A stretch of DNA of 64,000 bases from Alloalcanivorax xiamenensis (GTDB taxonomy: Bacteria > Pseudomonadota > Gammaproteobacteria > Pseudomonadales > Alcanivoracaceae): positions 1 to 64,000 of the forward strand of contig NZ_AQPF01000018.1 of assembly GCF_009846745.1 (NCBI RefSeq). The letters run 5' to 3'. The translations under genes and the position numbers were made by a program. The stretch's first letter is position 1. Each line of letters begins with the position of its first letter. The notes under the pieces are model-generated. The model saw nothing but the letters and a program-made list of their open reading frames with translations, made no database searches and was not told the origin of the DNA. This document shows, in pieces, positions 36,519 through 44,823 of this stretch.

Positions 36519-37470
36519 GACGCCCCGCGAACAGCAAATAGAAATAGAGCAGGGCCCAACTGATGCCGCCGACGGTGTATTTGATCTGGGCATCCAGCTC
36601 CCGTGAGGACCAGAACGCCTCGATCATCGCCGCCAGTACCAGCAGCAGGAACACGCCGTACATGACCGGAAGTGTTTCCCGCGCCGCCCGGCGCAAGGCG
36701 TCCACCCGTCGCCAGGAGCCCGGCGCCACCAGCGACCAGCCCAGGCGCAGCCCGGCGCCGCCGGCCAGCACGATGGCGGTCAACTCCGGGGCCCCATGGG
36801 CAATGACGAAGGTATAGAACGGCTGGCCAGCGCCCACCAGTGTCAGATGGGCGGCGGCGGCGCCGAGGAAACTGCCGTTGAACAGCATCACCACCAGGGC
36901 GCCGATGCCGAACAGCAGCCCGCCGGCGAAGGTGCGGAAGGCGATGCCGATGTTGTTGTAGATGTAGTAGCCGAACATCATCAGATCGTCGGCCCGGTTG
37001 CGGTCGCTGCTGTCACGCAGATCCGGATGGTACATGTTTTCCAGATCGCTGATGCCGTTGCCGTCCACCACCGTGTGCACCAGCTCGGGGTCATGCAGGA
37101 TCATGGCCGCCACCACCGCGGCGGACAGCACGAAGGCGAGGGCACTGATCAGATGCCAGCGCCACATGGCGCGCACCGCTCTCGGGAAACCGCCGCGCAG
37201 GAACGCCGCCAGCCCCGGCATCAGCGGCGCCCGGTGGCGGTAGAGTTGGCGATGGGCGCGCAGCATCAGGTCGTTCAGGTAGTCCTGCAGCACCAGGCTG
37301 TAGCCCCGTTCCCGCGACAGCGCCAACTGATGGCAAAGGTCCTGGTAATCACCGGTGAAGCGCGCCAAATCCACCTTCTTGGGGCGCTGCTTTTTCTCCA
37401 GTGCGGTCAGGCCCTGCTCAAGGCGATGCCACTGGGGCTGATAGCGCTGTTCGAACTGACTTTGTCTCAT
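36505..37470 (-). CDS. SpoIIM-like (stage II sporulation protein M family) membrane protein
   Basis: A 321-residue protein. Its N-terminal cytoplasmic part (FTGDYQDLCHQLALSRERGYS) is typical of SpoIIM-like proteins in MoxR clusters of non-sporulating bacteria. It is followed by five to six helices including GGLLFGIGALVVMLFNGSFLGA. The family name derives from a Bacillus protein needed for engulfment; no sporulation is implied here. It overlaps the RDD gene by four bases. Confidence 0.85.
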   Translation of the reverse strand: MRQSQFEQRYQPQWHRLEQGLTALEKKQRPKKVDLARFTGDYQDLCHQLALSRERGYSLVLQDYLNDLMLRAHRQLYRHRAPLMPGLAAFLRGGFPRAVRAMWRWHLISALAFVLSAAVVAAMILHDPELVHTVVDGNGISDLENMYHPDLRDSSDRNRADDLMMFGYYIYNNIGIAFRTFAGGLLFGIGALVVMLFNGSFLGAAAAHLTLVGAGQPFYTFVIAHGAPELTAIVLAGGAGLRLGWSLVAPGSWRRVDALRRAARETLPVMYGVFLLLVLAAMIEAFWSSRELDAQIKYTVGGISWALLYFYLLFAGRHGSE

Positions 37471-38150
37471 GCCGCCCCCAGCACGTGATTGACTACCCGG
37501 CGCAAGCGCGCCAGGGCGGCCTCGTCGGCGAGTTCCGGGTAAGCCAGCCGGGCCAGTTCCCGCTGGCGCTCCTCGGACAGCCGCTGGCCGCGATCATGGA
37601 AGGCCAGCAGCACCAACTGGTCGTCCCGGTTCAGCGGCCAATCCGGCGGTTCGCCGCCACCGTCACCGGGGGCCGGGCGGGCTTGCGGCGCGGGCACGTG
37701 AATCACCAGGGTATCGGCGGCGAGATCGCCCAGCCGTTGCTGGCGGGAGGACACCAGCATGACGATGAAGCCGGTCAGGTAGGCAAAAGGGAACAGGTCG
37801 GCGGTGCGCAGCAGGTTGCGCACCAGCGAGCCGCTGAAACCCACCGGCGCACCGTTGCCGTGCACCACCGCCAGGCCCATCACGGCCTTACCGGGCGTGC
37901 GCCCCTGGCGGAATACCTCGAACAGCACCGGATAGAACCATTCCAGCAGGAACAGCAGCAACAAATACAGACCGGAGCCGCCACGGCCCAATAACATCAG
38001 GGGAGTGGCCACCATCACCAGGATCAGGGCACGGATCATCAAATCGATGCCGTAGGCCATGCCGCGCGGCAGCGGCCCGGCCAGGGACAAGGTCAGCCGC
38101 GCGCCTTCCGGCGTATCGATATGCAGACGTTCATCAATCAGCACGTCCAC
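37467..38150 (-). CDS. RDD family membrane protein
   Basis: A 227-residue protein with the RDD domain: DTPEGARLTLSLAGPLPRG, then YGIDLMIRALIL and FRQGRTPGKAVMGLAVV, with several helices. The last 55 residues are cytoplasmic and polar. The start is probably GTG at 38150, or GTG two codons later. It overlaps DUF2069 by 17 bases. RDD proteins occur as accessory membrane partners in MoxR operons; their role is unknown. Confidence 0.82.
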   Translation of the reverse strand: MDVLIDERLHIDTPEGARLTLSLAGPLPRGMAYGIDLMIRALILVMVATPLMLLGRGGSGLYLLLLFLLEWFYPVLFEVFRQGRTPGKAVMGLAVVHGNGAPVGFSGSLVRNLLRTADLFPFAYLTGFIVMLVSSRQQRLGDLAADTLVIHVPAPQARPAPGDGGGEPPDWPLNRDDQLVLLAFHDRGQRLSEERQRELARLAYPELADEAALARLRRVVNHVLGAA

Positions 38151-38469
38151 CCCGGATCACTTGCATGGACAGTACGAACAGCACCGTGGTCAGGCTCACC
38201 TTGACGATGGCCAGGGTGCGCACTGGCGGTGGGTCCAGAACCTGTACCACGTAGCCGCAAAAATAAAACAGCAACAGAAAACACAGCCAGGTCAGTCCGC
38301 GCTTATCGGCGCTGATCACCGCCGGCATCATCAACAGCAATGGCAGGTACAAGCCGACTCCCATGATCACCGCCGCCATCCAGGGCGCGTCCGGCGGTCC
38401 CAGCCAGAACTGGTTGGCCAGCCCGATCAACAGCAGCAGGGCATAGGTGAGCCGTAGCAGCAGAATCAT
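38134..38469 (-). CDS. DUF2069 membrane protein
   Basis: A 111-residue protein with four predicted helices (LLLLIGLANQFWL, PLLLMMPAVI, WLCFLLLFYFCGYVV, VSLTTVLFVLSMQ). In pseudomonads, as I recall, a DUF2069 gene lies beside wrbA and arsC, which matches this order. Function unknown. Confidence 0.82.
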   Translation of the reverse strand: MILLLRLTYALLLLIGLANQFWLGPPDAPWMAAVIMGVGLYLPLLLMMPAVISADKRGLTWLCFLLLFYFCGYVVQVLDPPPVRTLAIVKVSLTTVLFVLSMQVIRGGRAD

Positions 38470-39065
38470 CGGCGCCGCTCCAGCGCCCGGGCGAGTCCGC
38501 CAAGGCGGTGGCCCAGCGCCCGCGCCAGCGTGATCTCGTCGTCACTGGGCTGGGTGCGGTTGTCGATGCCGGCCACATGGCTTGGGCCGTAGGGGGTGCC
38601 GCCGTCGCGGGTGCGGGTCAGGGCCGCTTCGCTGTAGGGTACGCCGGCCAGTACCATGCCGTGGTGAAACAGCGGCAGCATCATTGATAACAGGGTACTT
38701 TCCTGGCCGCCGTGCTGACTGGCGGAAGCGGTGAACACGCCGGCGGGTTTGCCGATCAGGTCCCCGGACATCCACAGATCGCTGGTCTGGTCGATGAAAT
38801 ACTTCAGCGGCGCCGCCATGTTGCCGAAGCGGGTGGGTGAGCCCAGTGCCAGCCCGGCGCAGCCGCGCAGGTCGTCAAGCGTAACATAGGGGGCGCCGCT
38901 GTCCGGTACCGCCGGCGCCGTGGCCTGGTGATCGGCGGACACCGGCGGCACGGTGCGCAGACACGCTTCCATGCCGCTGCTCTCCACGCCCCGCGCCACC
39001 TGGCGCGCCAGCTCCGCCACCGCGCCGGTGCGGCTGTAGTAGAGAACCAGGATATAAGCACTCAC
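38466..39065 (-). CDS. wrbA: NAD(P)H:quinone oxidoreductase, WrbA flavodoxin family
   Basis: A 199-residue flavodoxin-like enzyme that reduces quinones by two electrons using FMN. The FMN phosphate loop is YYSRTGAVAELA, with GSPTRFGNMAAPLKYFIDQT and TASQHGGQESTL as the WrbA-specific segments. The start is GTG at 39065, overlapping the arsC stop (GTGA). Confidence 0.93.
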   Translation of the reverse strand: MSAYILVLYYSRTGAVAELARQVARGVESSGMEACLRTVPPVSADHQATAPAVPDSGAPYVTLDDLRGCAGLALGSPTRFGNMAAPLKYFIDQTSDLWMSGDLIGKPAGVFTASASQHGGQESTLLSMMLPLFHHGMVLAGVPYSEAALTRTRDGGTPYGPSHVAGIDNRTQPSDDEITLARALGHRLGGLARALERRR

Positions 39066-39418
39066 GATTCGATCAGCTCCATCACTTTTTCCGGCGGCCG
39101 TCCGATGACCGCGCGTTTGCCGTGGACCACCACCGGCCGTTCCAGCAACTTGGGGTAGCGAACCAGAGCGGCAATGACGGTGTTGTCGTCGGCGTCCGCA
39201 TGCAGCCCCGCTTCTTCGTATTCCGCTTCCTTGACGCGCACCAGATCATGGGCGCGGGTCAATCCGAGTTGTCGGACCAGATCGCGCAGGGTATTGGCAT
39301 CCGGCGGGTTGTCCAGATACTTTATCACGTTCGGCTCGATACCGTTCTCTTCCAACAGCGCCAGCGCCTGGCGGGATTTGGAACAGCGCGGATTATGATA
39401 GATGCTGTAGTCGGCCAT
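39062..39418 (-). CDS. arsC: arsenate reductase family protein (ArsC, glutaredoxin type)
   Basis: A 118-residue thioredoxin-fold protein with the active Cys in HNPRCSKSRQAL (Cys12) and the C-terminal IGRPPE segment with the family Arg. The length and motifs fit ArsC, although Spx-like paralogues exist. With no arsB or arsR nearby, a role in arsenic resistance is not assured. AGGGGAG precedes the ATG. First gene of the nine-gene minus-strand operon. Confidence 0.88.
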   Translation of the reverse strand: MADYSIYHNPRCSKSRQALALLEENGIEPNVIKYLDNPPDANTLRDLVRQLGLTRAHDLVRVKEAEYEEAGLHADADDNTVIAALVRYPKLLERPVVVHGKRAVIGRPPEKVMELIES

Positions 39419-39528
39419 GGCCTCGCTCCCCTTGCGAATATATGGGCGCTGCCGTCTCCGTGTCAGGCGGCGCGCGCGAAAGCCCCCGATTGTACGGCAG
39501 TGAGCCGTGTTTGTGGGAGATTCCACCG

Positions 39529-39598
39529 ATTCGCTGGCAAGCCAGTTTCCCACAGCGGCTTCGAGGCCCCTCCGTGGGAAGCTGGCTTGCCAGCGAAT
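39529..39598. repeat. paired REP-like inverted repeat, copy 4
   Basis: ATTCGCTGGCAAGCCAGTTT with CCCACAG, a 16-base linker, and CCGTGGGAAGCTGGCTTGCC with AGCGAAT. Its inner palindrome is TGGCAAGCCA, a different core from copies 1 to 3. It occupies the divergent arsC-yihY intergenic region. Confidence 0.88.
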
Positions 39599-39618
39599 TA
39601 TCAGGACATAGAAAACCG

Positions 39619-40920
39619 ATGACGGACCAGGACGATACACCTCTGATTCCCTTTCGCGTGCGCATGCAATCCCTGGTGTCGTTCCTGCGCCTGCTGCGCC
39701 GCCAGTTCGTCGAGGACGGTTGTCTGTCATCGGCGGCGGCGCTCACCTATACCACCTTGTTCGCCATCGTTCCGGTGATGACGGTGATGTTCACCGTGAT
39801 ATCGGCGATCCCGGCGCTCAACGAACGGGGGCTGGCGATTCGTCAGTGGGCGTTCCAGTATTTCGTGCCGTCCGCCGGAGATCAGATCCTCAGCCATCTG
39901 GAAGGCTTCTCGCGGCAGGCCACCAATCTCACCGTGGTGGGGGCCTTGTTTCTGGTGGTGACCTCGGTGTTGATGTTGCGCACCATCGAGCAGTCGTTGA
40001 ATCGCATCTGGCGGATTGGCAAGCCGCGCAAGGGGCTGACCAGTCTGATGATGTACTGGGCGGTGTTGTCTCTGGGCCCGATCCTGCTGGGTGCGGGCCT
40101 GGGTATCAGTTCCTATCTCACTTCCGTTTCCCTGGTCACCGACACAGTGGCTTATCTGGGGGGAGACCGTTTCTGGCTGCGCGCCTTGCCGGTGGTGATG
40201 ACCACCGGTTTGCTATCGTTGCTGTACATCGTGGTGCCGAACACCTCGGTGCCGATTCGCCAGGGCGTGCTCGGTGCGGTGCTGGCGGCGTTGGCGTTCG
40301 AACTGGCCAAGGGCGGCTTCGCTTTCTTTATCCGGCAGGTGCCCAGCTATCAGGTCATCTACGGCGCCTTCGCCATGGTGCCGGTGTTTTTGTTATGGAT
40401 TTATATCTCCTGGATCATCGTTCTCGCCGGCGCCGAGCTGGTGCGTGGCCTGGTGGTGTTCGAGGAGTTTCGTCGCCGGGTGCCGCGCACCCAATCGTTG
40501 CTGCGCTTGCTGTGTGTGCTGTGGACACGACAACGTAACGGAGAAGTGCTACGTGATAACGAGGTGCAGCGTGTGCTGCGGGAGGCCGGCGTCACGCACT
40601 GGGACGAATTCCGTAATCTGCTCGATGACCTCGGCTTGATTTGCCGCACCGACGAGGGCGGTTATATGTTGAGCGGGGATTTACGTTCGTTGACCCTGGC
40701 GGAGCTGCTCGCCATGTTACCCTGGACCAGCGAACAGCAACTGAGTGTCAATGCCCAGGGGCTGGAACCCTGGGAGGCGGTGCTCAAGGCACGATGCGAT
40801 CAGGCGCGCGAGGGCATGCGCGCGCCACTGTCGTTTGCTCTGGAAACGCTGTTCGAGAACCAGTTGTCGGAAACCGACGACGGCCCTCCGCGGGCTGGTG
40901 ACCGGCACGGCGGTGAATAG
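39619..40920 (+). CDS. yihY: YihY family inner-membrane protein
   Basis: A 433-residue membrane protein of the YihY/BrkB family, formerly misnamed RNase BN. It has about six helices (for example AAALTYTTLFAIVPVMTVMF, the family's first segment), the conserved VPNTSVPIRQGVLGAVLAAL and YGAFAMVPVFLLWIYISWII. A cytoplasmic tail of about 140 residues looks like a winged helix (NEVQRVLREAGVTHWDEFRN). The start at 39619 has AGGA 11 bases upstream. Role not established. Confidence 0.9.
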   Translation: MTDQDDTPLIPFRVRMQSLVSFLRLLRRQFVEDGCLSSAAALTYTTLFAIVPVMTVMFTVISAIPALNERGLAIRQWAFQYFVPSAGDQILSHLEGFSRQATNLTVVGALFLVVTSVLMLRTIEQSLNRIWRIGKPRKGLTSLMMYWAVLSLGPILLGAGLGISSYLTSVSLVTDTVAYLGGDRFWLRALPVVMTTGLLSLLYIVVPNTSVPIRQGVLGAVLAALAFELAKGGFAFFIRQVPSYQVIYGAFAMVPVFLLWIYISWIIVLAGAELVRGLVVFEEFRRRVPRTQSLLRLLCVLWTRQRNGEVLRDNEVQRVLREAGVTHWDEFRNLLDDLGLICRTDEGGYMLSGDLRSLTLAELLAMLPWTSEQQLSVNAQGLEPWEAVLKARCDQAREGMRAPLSFALETLFENQLSETDDGPPRAGDRHGGE

Positions 40921-40958
40921 ATCGTAAACAGGCTCTTGGCAAGAAGGGATGAGGGATC

Positions 40959-41228
40959 ATGATTGCCCGTCAAGTGGTGGTGCGTGGCCGTGTTCAGGGC
41001 GTGTATTTTCGTGCCAGCACCTGTGATGAAGCCCGCCAGCGCGGCGTGGTGGGCTGGGTCCGCAATCTGGACGATGGCGGTGTGGAAGCCTGGCTGGAGG
41101 GCAGCGAGGAAGCGGTCAGTGCCTTGTTGGCCTGGATGCGCCGCGGCCCGACCCGGGCGCGGGTCACTGAAGTGACGCAAACCGAACGCAGCCCGAAAGG
41201 CTACGAGGACTTCGAGGTATCCCGGTGA
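40959..41228 (+). CDS. acyP: acylphosphatase
   Basis: An 89-residue enzyme that hydrolyses acyl phosphates. VVVRGRVQGVYFRASTCDEA carries the phosphate loop and catalytic Arg, and VGWVRNLDDGGVEAWLEG the catalytic Asn. A GAGGG site precedes the ATG. It is coupled by a GTGA overlap to the hydrolase gene. Confidence 0.95.
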   Translation: MIARQVVVRGRVQGVYFRASTCDEARQRGVVGWVRNLDDGGVEAWLEGSEEAVSALLAWMRRGPTRARVTEVTQTERSPKGYEDFEVSR

Positions 41229-42100
41229 AACGAGTTGAACTGGTGAACGGCGATCTGCGTTTTCCGGCGTTGCTGGCCGGTGATGGCGAGCCGGTATTGT
41301 TGCTGCATGGTTTTCCGGATACCCATGAGAACTGGGCGGATATCATGGAGCGGCTGGCAGGCGCCGGTTATACCGCCGTGGCCCCGGCATTGCGCGGCTA
41401 TGCGCCGTCCTGTCAGCCCGGCAGCGGTGACTATGCGCTGACCGCCGCGTTGGAGGATCTGATGGCCTTCACCGACCAGTTGGGCGGACGCCTGCACCTG
41501 GTCGGCCATGATTGGGGGGCGGTGCTGGGCTACCTGGCCTGTGCCCGTTACCCGGAAACCTTCAGCTCTTTTTCCGCGCTGGCGATCCCGCCTTTGAAGC
41601 GCTTGCCCCAGGCGCTGTTGCGGGTGCCGGAGCAGTTGGGCTTGAGCGCCTATATTCCGTTTTTCCAACTGCCATTGGCGGCGGAGACCTGGCTCAACCG
41701 CAACGATCTGGACGGTGTCGCCACGCTGTGGCGGCGCTGGTCGCCGGGCTGGGAAGGGGGACGGTATCTGGAACAGGCCAAGCACACTCTGGCCCAGCCC
41801 GGCGTCCTGGCCGCTGCCTTGGGCTGGTACCGGCACTTGCCCCGGCTATGGCGGCGGGACCTGCGTCAGGCCAGCAAAACACTGCTGGGAGAAACCCGGG
41901 TACCGACTCAGGTTCTACTGGGCGAAAGCGACGGCTGCATGAGCCCGCGCCTGTTGGACCACACCATATACCCCGCCGATTTTCCCGAGGGCTTGTACGC
42001 TCATACCGTGGAGAACGCCGGCCATTTCCTGCACCTGCAACAACCGGACGCCGTGGCGGAGCTTTTGGTGGAGCACATTCGCAGAGAAGAAGGCAGTTAG
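41225..42100 (+). CDS. alpha/beta hydrolase, epoxide-hydrolase-like
   Basis: A 291-residue hydrolase with LLLHGFPDTHENW (oxyanion region), GHDWGAVLGY with an Asp nucleophile, a later acid, and His in ENAGHFLHLQQP. An Asp rather than a Ser in the elbow points to epoxide hydrolase or haloalkane dehalogenase chemistry. The HGFPDTH motif favours epoxide hydrolase; lid tyrosines cannot be assigned with confidence. GTG start at 41225. The stop lies within the repeat element at 42090. Confidence 0.85.
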   Translation: MKRVELVNGDLRFPALLAGDGEPVLLLHGFPDTHENWADIMERLAGAGYTAVAPALRGYAPSCQPGSGDYALTAALEDLMAFTDQLGGRLHLVGHDWGAVLGYLACARYPETFSSFSALAIPPLKRLPQALLRVPEQLGLSAYIPFFQLPLAAETWLNRNDLDGVATLWRRWSPGWEGGRYLEQAKHTLAQPGVLAAALGWYRHLPRLWRRDLRQASKTLLGETRVPTQVLLGESDGCMSPRLLDHTIYPADFPEGLYAHTVENAGHFLHLQQPDAVAELLVEHIRREEGS

Positions 42101-42304
42101 GAGTGAATAGTGAATAGTTAATAGCGAAAAAAAAAGTGCGGTTCATACGTTTTCTGTGGGAGCTTACCTGCAAGCGAATATTACTGAAAACTTGGGCAAA
42201 CTCCATTCGCTTGCAAGCAAGCTTCCCACAGTAGCTAAGGCTCACCTGTTTTGGTTTTTCATTTTTTCACTGTTAACTATTCACTGTTTACTCTTAACTG
42301 CCTT
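42090..42304. repeat. heptamer-armed inverted-repeat element, copy 3
   Basis: Left arm 42090-42130 and right arm about 42264-42304, each AAGGCAG plus four heptamers. The interior holds a 26-27 bp inverted repeat at 42154-42179 / 42205-42231 (core TTGCAAGC) and the same TCACCTGTTTT stretch as copy 1, so copies 1 and 3 form one subtype. It supplies the stop of the upstream hydrolase and the last seven codons of the convergent DUF1835 gene. Confidence 0.9.
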
Positions 42305-43563
42305 GTCGGTTGTCCACTACTCTTGTCAATGCACCAGCAGGCGTGGGTGCCGCCGATGGGGATGCCGCCGACCCAGCGTACCGGTGGACGGCTGTCCAGC
42401 CAGTTACGGTAGCCACTAAGCACACCATGGCCGGCATGGGTGACATCCAGCAGGCCCTCATCCCAGGAATGCCCCGGCGTGCGCTGGTATTCCAGCAGCG
42501 CGCGTTCGCCTTCCAGCAGGGGTTTTAAAACCCAACGGAACATTTGTGGAGATAAATAGGGAAGAGGTTCACGCTCCTCCTGCAAGGCGTGATACAGCCC
42601 GCGCACGGAAATCGGGCCCCGTTCCGCCACCAGTTGAGCCGCCAGTTGTTCGCTCAGTCCCAGGCCAGTGGCCGGGTCCGGCAGTTCCAACAGGTGACGG
42701 CGCAGCGCCCGGCCGAGCATGGGCAACGCCGAGGTAGTGTGCCGGGACAGGCGGTAAAGCGCTTCGGGGTGGTTGGCGGTCACCGCGTGCCAGGCCGCTT
42801 CGCCCAGCGATAATTGCGCGGTATTGACGGTGTACCGTCGTCGCCACAACCAGTTGAGGACAAAGGGCGCCAGTTGGGTAAGACAGCGGAAACGCTTGAC
42901 CCCCGGCACTGATTCCACCGCGATCAATTGCAGCGGACCGCCATGGGGATTATGGCTGAACTGGTGCAACAGCCGGGCCAGAATCAGTTGGTCCTGACTG
43001 TCGTGCTGGAACCACAATACCACGCGCCGTCCGCGCGCGACTTGCGCCAGCCGGTCCTGAATCTCTTGCTGCTCCCGTGCCACCCGTTGCCAGTCCTGTT
43101 GCCGCAGATTGGCCAGAAAGCGGCTGCGCCGCTGCCGGAACAGCGGTATCGGTTCGTTACGCAGGGGGCCGAGACTGTACGGGTCCGCCAGGCTCACTAT
43201 TTCACCGACGAAGCCGGCTTCACGTAGACGTGGGGTCAGGTCCATGGCGCCGCACAGATGCAGAGTGGCCTCATCGCCGTCGGGGCTGAGGCCGTACAGC
43301 GGTTGGCTGTGTTCCAGCTCGCGAATGTGGTGGCTCTGCGAGGCCCAGTCCGCGAAACCCTGTTCTCGAGCGATGGCGCGCCGGGCATCGGCCAGGGTGA
43401 AGGGTTGACGTTGTACACGGCGTCGCGCGGCCAGCCTCAACACCGCCGGGGTGTGATGTCGGCGCGCTCCGCGAAGCAGATTGCAGGCACGGCGTTCCTG
43501 TCTTTCCAGCGTTAGATGGCCGTGTACAAAGGGGCTGGATGGAGCGGGTACTGCGGAAGACAT
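42277..43563 (-). CDS. DUF1835-domain protein
   Basis: A 428-residue cytoplasmic protein. Residues about 15-75 carry FTLADARRAIAREQGFADWA, a motif found at the N-terminus of many uncharacterised proteins. ATLHLCGAMDLTPRLREAGF followed by GEIVSLADPYSLGPL is the DUF1835 signature. The rest is an all-alpha-looking C-terminal domain ending in a short repeat-encoded tail (RQLRVNSE). AGGGAC eight bases before ATG 43563 supports this start; an ATG six codons upstream (43581) is possible. Function unknown. Confidence 0.75.
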   Translation of the reverse strand: MSSAVPAPSSPFVHGHLTLERQERRACNLLRGARRHHTPAVLRLAARRRVQRQPFTLADARRAIAREQGFADWASQSHHIRELEHSQPLYGLSPDGDEATLHLCGAMDLTPRLREAGFVGEIVSLADPYSLGPLRNEPIPLFRQRRSRFLANLRQQDWQRVAREQQEIQDRLAQVARGRRVVLWFQHDSQDQLILARLLHQFSHNPHGGPLQLIAVESVPGVKRFRCLTQLAPFVLNWLWRRRYTVNTAQLSLGEAAWHAVTANHPEALYRLSRHTTSALPMLGRALRRHLLELPDPATGLGLSEQLAAQLVAERGPISVRGLYHALQEEREPLPYLSPQMFRWVLKPLLEGERALLEYQRTPGHSWDEGLLDVTHAGHGVLSGYRNWLDSRPPVRWVGGIPIGGTHACWCIDKSSGQPTRQLRVNSE

Positions 43564-43744
43564 GTCATGGTCCCTGGACATTCTTCAAACCGGTTCCTCC
43601 ACCATAAATCGGTGAGGGAAACGGTCAATATGCATACCGGCGGGAACGGCCAGGTTTTCATAAGTTTTACCAATCAAATAACACAGACACGCCGATTCGC
43701 CTTTGGCTCGCTAGCTCAGCCTTGCGGACATGATTTCGCACCGT

Positions 43745-43814
43745 ATTCGCTGCCGAGGCAGCTTCCCACAGCGGCTTCGTGGTCCCTCTGTGGGAAGCTG
43801 GCTTGCCAGCGAAT
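43745..43814. repeat. paired REP-like inverted repeat, copy 5
   Basis: ATTCGCTGCCGAGGCAGCTT with CCCACAG, linker CGGCTTCGTGGTCCCT, then CTGTGGGAAGCTGGCTTGCC with AGCGAAT. The left arm has the TGCC core and the right arm the TGGC core, so this copy is a hybrid of two subtypes. It lies between the DUF1835 gene and the esterase. Confidence 0.85.
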
Positions 43815-43845
43815 CATGGGGCACCACCGGCTCACGAACCGCGAT

Positions 43846-44823
43846 TCAAGTTCGGGGCATCCGGCCCAGGAATTCACCGATACACCGATAGGTTTCCTCG
43901 CACGCCTCCGGCACCAGATCCTCCAGATTCAGGTAAGCGTGAATCATGTCGGGAAAATGTACGTGCTGGTGAGGGACGCCGACTTGATCCAGACGATCGC
44001 GGTAGCGCAGGCCCTCATCACGCAGCGGGCACAGGCCGGCGGTGATCACCAGGGTCTCCGGCATGCCCGCGCCCATGGGCATGTACAGCGGAGAATGGGC
44101 GCGCCGGTCCTCGCCGTGCTGGAAGTAATGGTCCAAATACCATTCAATACGTGGTGTTTCCAACAAATAGCCGTGGCTGTTTTCCGTCAATGATGGCTGT
44201 TCCAGGGTGTAATCCAGGCTCGGGTAGATCAGTACCTGTCGTTGCGGGCGATGTTCGGTGTCGTCCTGCAACAGGGCGGAAATCGTGGCGGCCAAAGCGC
44301 CGCCGCCGGAGTCGCCGGCCAGCGTCAGCCACCGCTGTACCGGATAACCTTCCCGGGACAGCAGCGGGTAGAGTCCGCGTGTCACCGCCAGGCAGTCCTC
44401 CAGACCCGCCGGGTAGGGGTGTTCCGGCGCCCGCCGGTACTCCACCGACAGCAGCAGGTGCCCGCTGGCCTCGGCCAGTTTGCGGCAGATCGGATCGTAC
44501 ACCTGGATACTGCCGGCCATGTGCCCACCACCGTGAAAAAACAAACACACCGGCTTGCGCTGGCCCGGTGCCGGATCGTAGGCGCGTACCGTGATGGCGT
44601 GCCCGTCCGCGTCCACAACCAGATCGCGCACTTCGGCGATGTCGGGAATATCCGTGACCAGCGTTTCGGTCATCCCCGCCAGGCTGTCGCGCACCATGGC
44701 GGGAGTGGCGTCGATGCCTTTGCGGCGTTGTTCCTCGAGCAGGTGGTTGAGCCGGGTGAGCCAGGGCAACAGACTGGGGTGGAGAGTCTTGCTCAGCATG
44801 CCTCTCAACATTCCTCTCAGCAT
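43846..44823 (-). CDS. alpha/beta hydrolase, hormone-sensitive-lipase family esterase
   Basis: A 325-residue esterase with the HSL signature FFHGGGHMAGS, the nucleophile elbow AGDSGGGALAA, the acid in TAGLCPLRDEG and the His in PDMIHAYLN. Last gene of the minus-strand arm of the catabolic island, overlapping the first MaoC gene by seven bases. The start is ambiguous: three in-frame ATGs (44823, 44811, 44799) arise from a 12-base repeat encoding MLRG. It probably cleaves a carboxylic ester substrate or lactone for the pathway. Confidence 0.87.
   Translation of the reverse strand: MLRGMLRGMLSKTLHPSLLPWLTRLNHLLEEQRRKGIDATPAMVRDSLAGMTETLVTDIPDIAEVRDLVVDADGHAITVRAYDPAPGQRKPVCLFFHGGGHMAGSIQVYDPICRKLAEASGHLLLSVEYRRAPEHPYPAGLEDCLAVTRGLYPLLSREGYPVQRWLTLAGDSGGGALAATISALLQDDTEHRPQRQVLIYPSLDYTLEQPSLTENSHGYLLETPRIEWYLDHYFQHGEDRRAHSPLYMPMGAGMPETLVITAGLCPLRDEGLRYRDRLDQVGVPHQHVHFPDMIHAYLNLEDLVPEACEETYRCIGEFLGRMPRT

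Noticed and set aside
36505..37470. Evidence of sporulation from a SpoIIM homologue
   Set aside because: SpoIIM-like proteins in MoxR clusters occur widely in non-sporulating bacteria; no other sporulation gene is present.
39062..39418. Arsenic-resistance operon
   Set aside because: Only an ArsC-family protein is present; no arsR, arsB or acr3 is adjacent, and the gene leads an unrelated operon.
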